64,000 nt of DNA from Limnomonas spitsbergensis. Lineage: Eukaryota; Chlorophyta; Chlorophyceae; Chlamydomonadales. Location of the stretch: the NCBI GenBank assembly GCA_037349105.1, contig JAYJMM010000102.1, positions 3,596,001 to 3,660,000 of the forward strand, read 5' to 3'. Position numbers and translations under genes: made by a program. Numbering within the stretch: the stretch's first letter is position 1; each line of letters starts with the position of its first letter. Shown in pieces: positions 19,401-28,004 of this stretch. The notes beneath the pieces are model-generated. The model saw nothing but the letters and a program-made list of their open reading frames with translations. It was not told the origin of the DNA and ran no database searches.

Positions 19401-20901
19401 GGGTTGGCGCGGCTCTTGCCTGCTGCTGCCACCTTTGCACCTCCCTGAGCTCCTCCGGCCGCTGCACTGCTGTTTCAAATCCTTCCCATGCCTGGTCCTC
19501 CTCCTCTTCTGGCTCGGATCCAGGTTCCACCTGATTTCCTGTTACCTCGTTGCACCACTCGTCTGCGAAGGCCTTAACAGCCAGTGCTGCTTCGCGTCCC
19601 GCCCTTCCCTTGGACACCTGTCCAAGGGCGGCTAACAGCGTTGCCCTGTCCTGCCATGTGTGGGGGATACCCAGCATGGCCTTTGTTGCCCATCCCCGCA
19701 GATGATGGGCCTTGAACTCCTCAATAGCTGTGACCTGGTCCTGGAAATGCAAGAACGTCCTGGAGCAAACTTGCTTCCACAGGTCCGTTGCCCACTGCAA
19801 AATTCCTGCCCAACCGATCGGCTGCATATGTCCTTCTGACTCCTTTTCGCCGCACACTGCTCCCCCAGCCCTGGAGCGCTCTGGCTCACTAGGGCTGGTA
19901 TCCTGCGCTCTTGATGGATCGTGAAAAAATCCTCGCAGGATTTCCTTGTGGCTGTCGTCTCTCTGCATCAGGCTGCTAGATCCCTCCTTGGATTTCTGCA
20001 CAGGTCTGCCCACACTGGGCGGAAACCTGGACAGCGGCGTCCCATAGACTGTGGATCCAGCTCCTCTTCTAACCAGCGCCCTGCGCGGTCGCAGCTGCTG
20101 CCTTGGACGCAGCCCTGCCTTAGACTGCTGCCCCTTCTCTTCTTGAACTGGGTCTGACAGTTCTTCCTCGGATATTTGGTCAGCCCAAGGCTTTCCTACC
20201 GGCACAGCTGATTTTTCCCTTTCCTTGCCGACCTGCGAGCTCTGCCTGCCCGCTGCTGGCTGGAGCTCAGCTTCCTCGTGTTTGACCCCTGCAGGCATAC
20301 TCCTGGCCTCCATTTCCTCTGCTTTCATTCGCGGTTTGTCTGGGCAGGCTTTATCACAGCTTGCAACCCCTCTTGGTGCTGCAGCTTCCTCGGCCCTTTG
20401 ATCCGGCTGGCTGGGTTCGTCTTTGACCCGTTGTGCGACCCTGGCCACCCTGGGCGGATTCTGCTGGGGCGTGGCCTCGGGCTCGCAGTTCTGCCGCGTG
20501 TCACAGCTCTGGGACACTTCCGTTGCTTGATCCAAAATCAGCTCTGGTGTTCCCGCTTGAGTCTGCCACTGCTCGAATTCCAGGCTGCCCCTGAAATCGG
20601 CGGGCACTGGACCCCCTCGGCCGATGCCTTTACGCGTCACTAGCGCTGAGCCGTCTGCCTGCGCCCCTGCCTCTCTGGGCGGTACGCGGCCCGGTTCTGG
20701 CACCTTGCTGTCTCCTGCGGGCGGTTCCACTGGCCCTGCCAGCTTCGCCGCCACCAACAGGGCTTCTGCAGCGTGCTCATCACTAGCTTCCATCAGGTTT
20801 ACACCCGGCTCCAGCCCCCTCAGACGCCCACTTCTCCGCTGGGCGTCAGGGTGCTGGTGCCTATCGGGATTTAGATCTATGTCTGTCATTCCTATAGGCA
20901 A
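16378..20901 (-). CDS. Retroelement ORF1: Gag-like with zinc knuckle and retropepsin-like end
   Basis: 1507 residues from the ATG at 20901. The first ~850 residues are low in complexity and rich in Pro, Gln, Arg, Glu and Ser, with a ~20-residue repeat (PRGQA...QPSQHSQE-type) at about 640-720. A more ordered helical region at about 860-1130 is the likely capsid domain (for example LRLGVKTTLDPDVKPEE). A CCHC zinc knuckle CYQCGSTAHLARDC lies near 1185. From about 1438 a protease-like segment begins with ALMDSACSCHVIT, where the usual D-S/T-G catalytic triplet reads D-S-A. Its remainder would be completed in ORF2 after a -1 frameshift. Whether the DSA form is active is unknown. It supplies virus-like particle and RNA-packaging functions by analogy with Gag. 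Confidence 0.82.
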   Translation of the reverse strand: MPIGMTDIDLNPDRHQHPDAQRRSGRLRGLEPGVNLMEASDEHAAEALLVAAKLAGPVEPPAGDSKVPEPGRVPPREAGAQADGSALVTRKGIGRGGPVPADFRGSLEFEQWQTQAGTPELILDQATEVSQSCDTRQNCEPEATPQQNPPRVARVAQRVKDEPSQPDQRAEEAAAPRGVASCDKACPDKPRMKAEEMEARSMPAGVKHEEAELQPAAGRQSSQVGKEREKSAVPVGKPWADQISEEELSDPVQEEKGQQSKAGLRPRQQLRPRRALVRRGAGSTVYGTPLSRFPPSVGRPVQKSKEGSSSLMQRDDSHKEILRGFFHDPSRAQDTSPSEPERSRAGGAVCGEKESEGHMQPIGWAGILQWATDLWKQVCSRTFLHFQDQVTAIEEFKAHHLRGWATKAMLGIPHTWQDRATLLAALGQVSKGRAGREAALAVKAFADEWCNEVTGNQVEPGSEPEEEEDQAWEGFETAVQRPEELREVQRWQQQARAAPTPTLRSEAFEVSSEPSLRGRPRGREAPRASSPAASERAELTSRSLARMAEQGTATRRASRQESYAFLRIVEDKENTCQETQVDYNKEFLRNRQAGTASGTRRNEPAGSARSSGPRMQEAREETQSDSYARNYTGGTQPGWQSQEPPRGQAYNREQPNRHSQEQPRGQADGREHPSQHSQEPPRGQAEGREQPSQQSQEQPRGPAEHSRGVRQERQDQELPRGQAEPGRAQSWRPGSDSRPGRSESERPPPEGSRSSAGRAGRQPSREDHDQEEDYYRHDRYHSGRSPSRGGGGGSRSRSESVDSGPGGADRRRPGARQESSDQEMKRLDREQARVNLQLQQQMVLQLAGVAKFTKIPAIQGNVPVLDMSHPGAVAARKYCQACGYWGSHNRLALSDDPPTLAVVAGEIAGSCQSPSAMTMLVKSPVKLWDSKPASVGPLMVAIRAAPHAGDRAAREAERIRGMWVAPAEEQCCEASLLTLWIKVVQAEVGKPTSDERTAISNLRLGVKTTLDPDVKPEETVEAFAHRVLSTAELLQISRDAVDHFGRRHSVSHLFHDGLPALAKAKLSKFVMTVPGYLSMTDEDQIAVLTQQVVLWEKFALEMGDLGGASLKQMASGPGQGEAQSNRTRKERTGQWEMRTRLEGAGNPAGAAAAQQQRSDKPRGVTWADQSGAPNYSAEGAAGAAKACYQCGSTAHLARDCRAPRPRDERRPAPRATDIAAGQARPPQQQYPLPPRPQQGQPAGRPYERNQNNRQYQRPGPGQGGQAQQAAHVSHLSSPTGQAEPEGWQQTMAEMLSESVALMTQVGLVPKFAGFKQAAHNARPRSFLPEPCPEEEPEQRLVEPASRKGAKRLVLSKLADDMSDIRLQVFKLNERLTALSFTTMPMGSEDHRGKASKGRQESKVVTAAPRLQYFKNDRSNLEQCVGLMVKGKVLVAQKALMDSACSCHVITVNIAEQLVAMGAELIRTDEKIRTTDNAGADLYGVLFIYVVYGYGGPMLLWNPRWSGS
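16414..16420 (-). promoter_or_regulatory. Phased -1 slippery heptamer G GGC CCA
   Basis: In the ORF1 frame the codons here are GGC CCA preceded by G, matching X XXY YYZ. Slipping back one base leads directly into the ORF2 frame (AAT GCT ATT ATG). ORF1 stops 36 nt downstream at 16378. The frame relation and heptamer are seen in the sequence. Frameshifting is inferred, and the downstream stimulatory structure was not modelled. Confidence 0.5.
18735..18985 (-). repeat. Coding tandem repeat inside ORF1
   Basis: About four imperfect units of ~60 bp encode Pro/Gln/Arg/Ser-rich repeats starting PRGQA or PRGPA and followed by QxSQQSQEQ. The frame is kept, so the array is tolerated within the Gag-like protein, probably as a disordered segment. 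Confidence 0.7.
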
Positions 20902-21584
20902 TTAGCGAACCGCACGGTCCTACAAGCGTGCTGGCGACACCCCCTACAAGATCTGCTAACGCTAGGCTTCTGCCCCCTTGTTCCTACTGCAATCTGGTGA
21001 GGGCTTGCAAGTCAAGATCGGATGGCAGGTACAGCACTATGCAGGAAAGGCCTCGCCTTCCTGCTTTTCTGCTCACTAGTTTCAATCTGGCGGAATCCTC
21101 CTTCGCCCTTTCAGTTCTTCCCACCTTGCTGGCTGGGCTGCTTCTAGATGTCTCACGTCCTGCGTGGATGTCACACGCCCTGCGTGGATGTTGCCTTTTG
21201 CGTAGTGTCCGCTCAGCTCTGCGTTCCTGCGGGGATCCTTTGGCACACCCACAAGATTTCAACCTTGGATGTTCTATCCACAAGTTCACTTCTGTCAATG
21301 ATGAAAGATTGGATCCACCTGATCACAATCTGCAGTCACACAGGAAATTATCTGCTGGGTGTATAAATCCACAGCCAGATCTTCAAGCCACTCCTGGACT
21401 CAACACTAAGCTGCCACGCTCAGTGATTCTCAGGGTTTAACTTGGCAATCTCTTTCTGGAGATTACCACAGCAAAGTGCAGTTCAAACGCTGTCCAAGGT
21501 CGTTTGCATGCAAACAATTTTCCAATTTCGCTGCACAAGCACCTTTAGCAGGAATTGGCAAATCAAGCTGATCAGGCTAAATCC
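20902..21584 (-). other. 5' leader of the retroelement
   Basis: About 680 bp between the ORF1 start codon and the primer-binding-site-like sequence. It holds no long ORF in the element's sense. It probably carries packaging and translation signals, but none can be named. Near 21150-21190 a short direct repeat (CACGCCCTGCGTGGATGT-like) occurs twice. Confidence 0.55.
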
Positions 21585-21606
21585 ACTTCGTCCCTTTCTA
21601 AAGGAC
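21585..21606 (-). promoter_or_regulatory. Primer-binding-site-like sequence, complementary to the element's own terminal repeat
   Basis: One nucleotide inside the 5' repeat edge, exactly where a primer-binding site lies. These 22 nt are the perfect reverse complement of 22014-22035 within the B repeat (also present at 3905-3926). In the element RNA the two sites would pair with the polarity needed for an RNA 3' end cut inside the repeat to prime synthesis toward the 5' end. This resembles the self-priming known for Tf1 of fission yeast. The function is inferred. Confidence 0.5.
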
Positions 21607-21607
21607 G

Positions 21608-22237
21608 CGCGATGTGCGCTTCAGGTCCGTGGCGGACTTCTTTCCTCACGACAGTGATGGACGCCTACGGGCAGGCTCAGTGACTCTTCACTGGCTGCGA
21701 GTGCTCAACGAGTTAAGCAGCTAACTGGTTATTTGTATGTATAGCAATTGACTTAGGTAGCGTAGGCCTTCTGGCCGTCTGGGCGCGATCCAGCTGGGCT
21801 ATGTTAAGGGCACTTACCGCGCGTCTCGCGGTGAGGGTGACGGGACGTAGACTGCGTACTTCTTCTTTTGCAGGGTCTCGGCTCTCTTACTGGGGTACTT
21901 GTCTCCAGCTATCTCAGCTGAGGCTGAGATAGTCTTGACTCGGGTTAAGGTACTGACTTAAGTGAAAGCTGCAGGTCTCGAAGACGGCCGGTGCTTGTTA
22001 CAAATAGAGGTCTGTCCTTTAGAAAGGGACGAAGTAACTAGTTTAGGCAACTGCCGGGATACAGGGACCCGGCAGGCCCAATTCAGAGTACGGTAGAACC
22101 TGTCAAATCTCCCTGCGTAAGCGGGTTTCTAGGTCTCAGCTCAAACCCGGAGACTCCGCAGAGAAGCTGCGGAGGTCCCGTGGCCGCCAACTGCGGTCTA
22201 AACGGTTCTGTCACGTATACTGTAATATACTGTGACA
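21608..22237 (-). repeat. Partial terminal repeat, B part (5' end of the element)
   Basis: It matches 3499-4128 at constant offset 18109, with two observed substitutions and no indels. It shares the three bases CGC with the end of the A part, so A and B overlap by 3 bp. It ends in the same hairpin (22209-22237) and in GACA, followed by the TACA duplication. Confidence 0.9.
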
Positions 22238-22241
22238 TACA
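22238..22241. repeat. Target-site duplication, right copy (TACA)
   Basis: The four bases after the element's end match 3265-3268. Confidence 0.75.
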
Positions 22242-23439
22242 CTATCGGAAACCACCGATACCTGGTCCTACAGTAAATTAAATACAAATCTCTTTTTAAA
22301 AGAGTCATAAGATGTCTCTTGGTATATCCCCCCTCATATAGCACTTCATGGACAGGGGCCTAGACCTCACCACACTCTTGAGCACATGCATTCAATGCTC
22401 GGAATTGGAGACAAGTTTTGTTGGGTCAAAATATGCCTAAATGAGACATTGAATGTCTCTAAAGAACTATCATACCTTGGTTCCTCCAGATTGTGGGCGA
22501 GAGTGCGACATACAAAGGTCGCCCACATCATGTGTTTGCACTGACCAATATAGAACTTGCTTGATATGGTGCTTTGTTGCATGCCCCTTTTGCCGTGCCC
22601 CAGCCCAGTCCGTCTTGCATATCAAACCAGGTAACAGGGAGCAAATCCGTAGTCAACGCAATATGAAGTGTCAGGGACTTTTGTTGGAAACTGCAATAAG
22701 AAAACGCAGTGCGAGGTCCGGGGAGGCACCTGGTACCCGCTCAACATAAGCACTGCCCACAGCAGCAAAAATGCAAAAGACAACGGGGGGTTGTCAATTA
22801 CGCTCAGCAGCCCAATGGTTTAAATAAATCCAGAAGGAGAAGCTTTTGAGGTTGTCAGCAGCCCCGGGCATTTCATATTGAGCCCATCATTTAAGTAAGT
22901 TACATATATCGTTGCACGCTTGAAGGGAAGTCGTGGCCTTGAGAAGATAAGCCTGACAGCCAATGCAAAATTTAAACTATCTCATTTGTCAGGTCTGGGG
23001 CTAGAACAGCAATCTGTGGCATCCACTCTGGCCGCAGGGCAGCGGCTTCTGATAGGATCTGCATGTAAAGACGGAAAGGGGAGGGTACAAGCTTATTTTG
23101 TTTGGACTTCACAAAGTGTGGCATTGGCCGCCTAACCTTCAACATGAGGCACCAGCAGACAGAACAACACGGATGTGCTCTGTGGCCCTCGTCGGAAGCA
23201 GGGAAAAGAAGGCAAGGACTACAATATGGCTAGCTAATCGGACAAGGAGGTAAGCATCCGCGGCACAAACGCCGGAAGTAAAGCAACAACTGTTGTGACC
23301 TGCAGAGAGAAGTAAAGTAGAAAGTACAAGCGTGGGGAGCTAAACCGGGACATGCATGTAGAACACAAGAGTGCCTATCGGTATGTAGCATCAGTCTGAC
23401 ACAACACTCGCACTATACGGCCATAGGCCAAGGTGTGAG
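22242..23439. other. Intergenic, no feature recognised
   Basis: Only short open frames, with no recognisable domain or splice pattern. Confidence 0.5.
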
Positions 23440-24370
23440 TCTAGAGATCGAAGTCCGGCCTTTGCTCTCAGAGCGACTTGATTCCCGTTGACAGATCATT
23501 TGGCAACAAATAGCAAATATTGCACCGACTCGGAATCACGCCCTTCATATGCCTCTCCTCCGCCTACGCCCCCTTTCTCATATGATCCGTCTCTCTGTCC
23601 CTGCCACCTTGGCCCACCCCTCTGCACCTCACCTGTGCCAGAGATGCAGTGAAGTAGTGGGGATGCAACAGCTTCACCCAATTGTAAGGCCTGGAGCAAC
23701 GCGCGCACATGCACAAGTGCGCGTCCGGTGAAGGCAACATGCTGACGCATGCAGTGGAAACGGAGGCGGGGGCGGTTGGGTTGGCGGAGCCGTGCCTGTA
23801 AAAATGGGAGATCGACAAGGTATCAGATGCACGCTCCTAGCACATGCACTGGTTATGAGAGGGGGAAATGTGATGTATGCAATGCACGTAGGCAAGGGTG
23901 GGAGGTGACACTTGAGGAGCGCAGGTGCTGAATTAATGCCAAGTGTGCCCGGGCGAGACAGGGGACGGACCGCATCAACCACACAGCTCGATAACATTTT
24001 GGAGGCCAAATGTTCACACACATATCTGGTCAGTATATATGCACATGAAACCTCCTCTCTGTCCATCGGTCCCGAGATCTCTTCATACCACTGTTTTCTC
24101 ACCGCTGGGGTTGGGGCTTGGCTATGCTTGCAGGGTCAAGCAACAGCGCTTAGTCGTGCATGTTTTTAGCAGCGGCCCCACAGTCTTGGCCAAAGCCCAT
24201 CAGAGTTTTGTCAGGGACAAGGCCATTGAACATGTCCTGCCTGCATGGGGAAATAGAACAGAGGGCGGAGGCCATTAGTCATGCAGCAGGTGCGTGACAT
24301 GGCAGGCACTCACGGGGGAGATTTGGGCAAAACATCACCGCCCAGACTGCAGGGGATGCTAGGTGTGAAT
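23440..24370. repeat. Diverged dispersed repeat, copy 1
   Basis: Blocks at 23440-23760 and 24230-24370 match 26110-26360 and 26830-26950 in the same order. Shared landmarks are CAGCTTCACCCAAT, GCGCGTCCGG and GCCCAGACTGCA. No ORF with recognisable function lies inside. This is probably an old non-autonomous element or segmental duplication. Confidence 0.55.
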
Positions 24371-24589
24371 GATGGGTGAAGGGAAGGAGGTGTTTTTTGA
24401 AATCAATTTGATGCACTCCACAGAAGGCCCTGAGTCCCAGCTGATCCCGGATTGATCCCAGCATCCTGCACATGGTCCCATGGGATCGATCCCCATATCG
24501 TGGGACTGGTCCCCGTAGTGTCCCCATATGTACTGCCAACGAAAGCAAAGATTGATGCCCCGAAATGCTGTCATGACGCGCTATTGAGG

Positions 24590-24770
24590 TGAGGGATGTT
24601 ATAATGGCGTTTCCTATGTTTAATCAGCCACATCGGCAGGTTTGCACCCAAAAATATGACCCCTCACCATAACGTGCTCACATGAGGTTGTCACCCGCGG
24701 AACTGAGATTCGAACACGCCTCACAGGGCTAGGAACTTCACCAATGCCAGTCCCGCTGAACACTTCGTAT
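24590..24770 (-). mobile_element. tRNA-derived SINE-like sequence
   Basis: On the minus strand a tract with an A-box-like GGCATTGGTGAAG is followed about 35 nt later by a B-box-like GTTCGAATCTC. The T-stem does not pair, so it is not a functional tRNA. The downstream body runs toward 24590. The call rests on the internal promoter-like boxes only. Confidence 0.33.
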
Positions 24771-25302
24771 ATTCGGGCTCATCAAGATTCATTATAAACA
24801 ATTCGGCGACGTTTGGGTTTGGTATTGCGCGCCGTCCATGAAGAGGGTCAGCAAGTAGCCTTGCACCTCAACTTGCCGCCTGAGGTGACATGGGATGGTG
24901 ATGGCACTCGCTCCATTTGTTTGTTGTTTTCAGCCGGCTCCGATCTTTGCCTTAAGGGCAGAGTCCTTTGCTGTGTTAGTACCTGTCCCGGTTTAGGTGC
25001 TACCTCAAGACGCGCTCGACGCTTTAGGTCTTGGTGGTTTCTTTACAACAGTTAAGTAAGCTACGTTTCCGAGTGATAGCCGTACACTTAGTCCATACAA
25101 TACAAGGGGGGTATTATACGCAAAATGTTTCGATCGCCATTTCCAACGCATACTCTAGCTCTTGCTGGATTCCTTCAACCAGGTCGTCAGGTCTTTCGGT
25201 TTCTGCCTTGTCGCGGCATGTTGCAACATATCCCCCCAACATGAACTGCTTGAGAGGCAGATGTTTTTGTCCGCCTGACTATCCAGGAGGGGGTGCTCTG
25301 TA

Positions 25303-25735
25303 GATGCAGGCCTCACAGCCTATGCAGGCCTCACCGCCCATGCGGGCCTCGCTGCCCATGCAAGCCTTGCTGCCCATGCAGGCATCGCTGCCATGCAGGC
25401 ATCGCTGCCCATGCAGGCCTCGTTGCCCATGCAGGCCTCGCTGCCCATGCAGGCCTCGCTGCTCATGCAGGCTTTGCTGCTCATGCAGGCATCGCTGCCC
25501 ATGCAGGCATCGCTGCTCATGCAGGCATCGCTGCCCATGCAGGCATTGCTGCTCATGCAGGCATCGCTACCATGCAGGCATCGCTGCCGATGCAGGCATC
25601 GCTGCTCATGCAGGCATCGCTGCCAATGCAGGCATCGCTGCTTATGCAGGCATTGCTGCCCATGCAGGCATCGCTGCTCATGCAGGCATCGCTGCTCATG
25701 CAGGCCTCGCTGCCCATGCAGGCCTCACCTGCTCC
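25303..25735. repeat. 18-bp minisatellite
   Basis: About 24 tandem copies of ATGCAGGC(A/C)TCGCTGC(C/T)C, with a few shortened units (near 25390 and 25570). Because 18 is a multiple of three and the unit has no stop, it is open in all three plus frames and one minus frame. The apparent proteins (MQASLP, HAGIAA and CRHRCP repeats) are therefore not evidence of a gene. Confidence 0.9.
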
Positions 25736-26109
25736 CCATGCAGGTCTTGCTCCCCATCAGGGGGAGCTCCCCATGCAGGCTTTGCTGCTGCACAACGGTC
25801 GGCCCCCCGTTGGAACCAAAATCAAATCGAACAGCCTTCTGTTCCCTTCTAAGATTATCAGTGGGGGATGAGCCGGCCAATTTCGAGCACGGAGCTCCCC
25901 ACCAAGGATGTTAAACAGGATTATGTCTGTTGCTTCTGTAGTTCTGTCCCCTCTGGATGGAAGTAGGTGCCCCCTTCATTGGCGTCAAGGAAGGGAATGC
26001 GCTGGCAGCAGCCTTACATATCAGCCTGGCGCCCGGGGTCAAGTGGGCGGGTGAAGCCTGGTGGCAGCTAAGTTACCTCTGTTGTAGCAGGCTGAGCCTA
26101 GGGCCCAGG

Positions 26110-26990
26110 GTCCGGCATTGGCTTTGACGAGAGCGACTTACATTCTGATGACAAATCTGAAAATATACAATATTCCAGTAATGCAGTGGCTCGGAGTCAC
26201 GCCCTAAGTATGGTATGCTCACTTCTAGCCATTAGCCTCTGCTCCTCACCTGTGCCGGAGGGGTGGTGAAGTAGTAAGGCCGCTACAGCTTCACCCAATC
26301 GCAAGGCCTGAAGCAGCTAGGGCACATGGGCGCGTCCGGCGAGGGCAATGGTGGCATGCTAAATGTATTTGTTTTGTGGCAGGCTCATAACGTAGTAACG
26401 CCCCCAGGCAGTTTCCTTTTCACTCTGAATCTGTTATTGTTCAAGGGCTATTTCAGGACGCGCCTGAAGCTTAAGTCCTTGGTAGTTTCTGAAGGCCAGA
26501 TCTGCAGGGCTGGTACTCTGCTTAACTGGCATTCAAGTGGTCTTGCTTGCCTTTTTAAACTTCTGCATTTTTTCTGACTTATCGATGATCCCGATCTAGA
26601 ATGCTCTCCATGGTTTCGTTCTCCTTCTCGTGGAGGTTTCAACAGGCCGTGTTGTCCCTCCGGCCGGCCTTAAAACTGGTCCTACCACCGGCGTGGTGCT
26701 TCTCACCTCCGCGCCCGCGAGCAGAGCATTGTGTGAGACACAGCCGCTGGGGTCGTGTCTTGATCGGTTCTTGAGGTCAGCATGGCCGCAGCATGAGAGG
26801 TAGCAACTTCTTCCTCTCATCCTGCATGGGACAGCAGAGGGCGGAAGCCATAAGTACTGCAGCAGGTGGGTGGTAGGGTGGGCCATGGGAAGATGGGGGG
26901 CACCATGGCTGCCCAGACTGCATGACATGCTGGGTGTGAAGAAAGGGTATAGGGGAGGAGAGCTCTGCTATTTTGACGTATTCAATTGTG
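26110..26990. repeat. Diverged dispersed repeat, copy 2
   Basis: Counterpart of 23440-24370. A further short match links 26440-26500 with 24975-25060 (ACGCGC...AAGTCCTTGGTAGTTTCT-like). The copies differ by many substitutions and indels. Confidence 0.55.
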
Positions 26991-28004
26991 CTTCATCCCA
27001 GATATGCCCCTCCTCAGGAAGGTAAGAGGCTTTCTCTGTTGGGACTGGGAAATAACCTCCCGGACAGCTGTGAGATGAACAAAACACATCCTGTCACCAC
27101 CGTATTCTGGTTTGCAATCGCACCATCAAGTCACGTGTGGACTCGGCCCCCTTGACCTTGACTATCTTTGTTAGCATGACCTACTTGTACTATACTGATG
27201 TAAGCTATGGTCTAACAGCTTCAGGCATGCTTGAGGATACTGATAAGATCCTCGTCATCACACAATCATGCCAGGATCATTTCTGTCCCATGCATCCATT
27301 GTTGGGCTGTCAAAATTCACTACGTCAGGATTGTAACATCGTGTTGGAAAGGTTTCCTAAACACAGCTTTTGCGAAGGCTGTAGTTCTTTCCCTCCAAGT
27401 ACACCTCCAATCATGCCTCCATTCATGCTCCATTAATAGCACATGCTTTAGCTATCGATCATCAATACCTACCGGTACTACCATGTCTGACCCAGCCTGA
27501 TTAGCTGCGTACTTGTTCAGCACCATCTGCCTCATCTCGACAGGACCGACTGTTCGGCCTCTCCTGCCGGTCTCTTGCCTGTCTGTAGGCTGTTCTCCCT
27601 GGAGCAGATATAGATTGCAGGTCGATGTTGGCACAAATTTGCAGCAACTTTATAATCCACATGCAAGATTGGAGCTGAGAGGCCCAAGGTTCTCACCGCG
27701 GAGGCGATGAATTTCCGCATCACGGCCGGCGATCGTAACCCAGCTGAAGCGGTTGCTTCCCCGGGTGGCAAAGCATGTAAAGGGAAAGTTTTCTGTGGAT
27801 TCAATATCGCTGGAGTCGATTGCTGACTCCCCCTGCTAACACGCTCTGAAGTTCCCCACTCACGTCATGGGTTCTCGAAAACGGGGTTTCCCGCGTACCT
27901 TACATAAAAGCCACGTCCCCCTGGTCCCTACCGTCGCCTTCCTTCCCTCATTCTCAAATTTTCGATTGCACCATCCAATTTCACCAGGTTAATTTCTTGT
28001 CAGA
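26991..28004. other. Intergenic, upstream region of the next gene
   Basis: No ORF recognised. The stretch before 28005 is pyrimidine-rich (27930-27960) and should hold the promoter and 5' UTR of the following gene. No TATA box is evident. One TACCGGTA palindrome lies at 27470-27477. Confidence 0.45.

Larger units (their letters stand above)
3269..22237 (-). mobile_element. Retroelement with split direct repeats and an encoded cytosine methyltransferase
   Basis: An 18,969-bp unit bounded by TGTC and GACA and by a TACA duplication. It is coded on the minus strand: ORF1 (Gag-like, zinc knuckle, protease-like end), ORF2, ORF3, RT-RNase H-C5 methyltransferase, then integrase-PHD. RT, RNase H and integrase are of Ty3/gypsy type. 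The terminal repeats are a split direct repeat: in plus order an 860-bp unit AB (3269-4128), GC, an A part (4131-4363), the internal region, and a B part (21608-22237). The two A copies differ at one position and the two B copies at two positions that I could find, with no indels, so the insertion is young. No second set of terminal repeats flanks the internal region. Nested insertion into a pre-existing repeat pair is the main alternative reading. Confidence 0.88.

Noticed and set aside
4131..21607. Independent element nested in a pre-existing tandem LTR pair
   Set aside because: The internal 17.2 kb has no terminal repeats of its own, its polypurine tract and primer-site-like sequence abut the split repeat exactly, and the TACA duplication brackets the whole unit. 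Kept only as an alternative.
24660..24770. A functional tRNA gene on the minus strand
   Set aside because: The B-box-like GTTCGAATC is present, but the T-stem and acceptor stem do not pair. Called SINE-like instead.
25293..25914. Three long overlapping plus-strand ORFs (173-192 residues) of Met/Ala/Gln or Cys/Arg repeats
   Set aside because: All arise from one 18-bp tandem repeat whose length is a multiple of three. No frame is preferred, and no promoter or splice context supports a gene.
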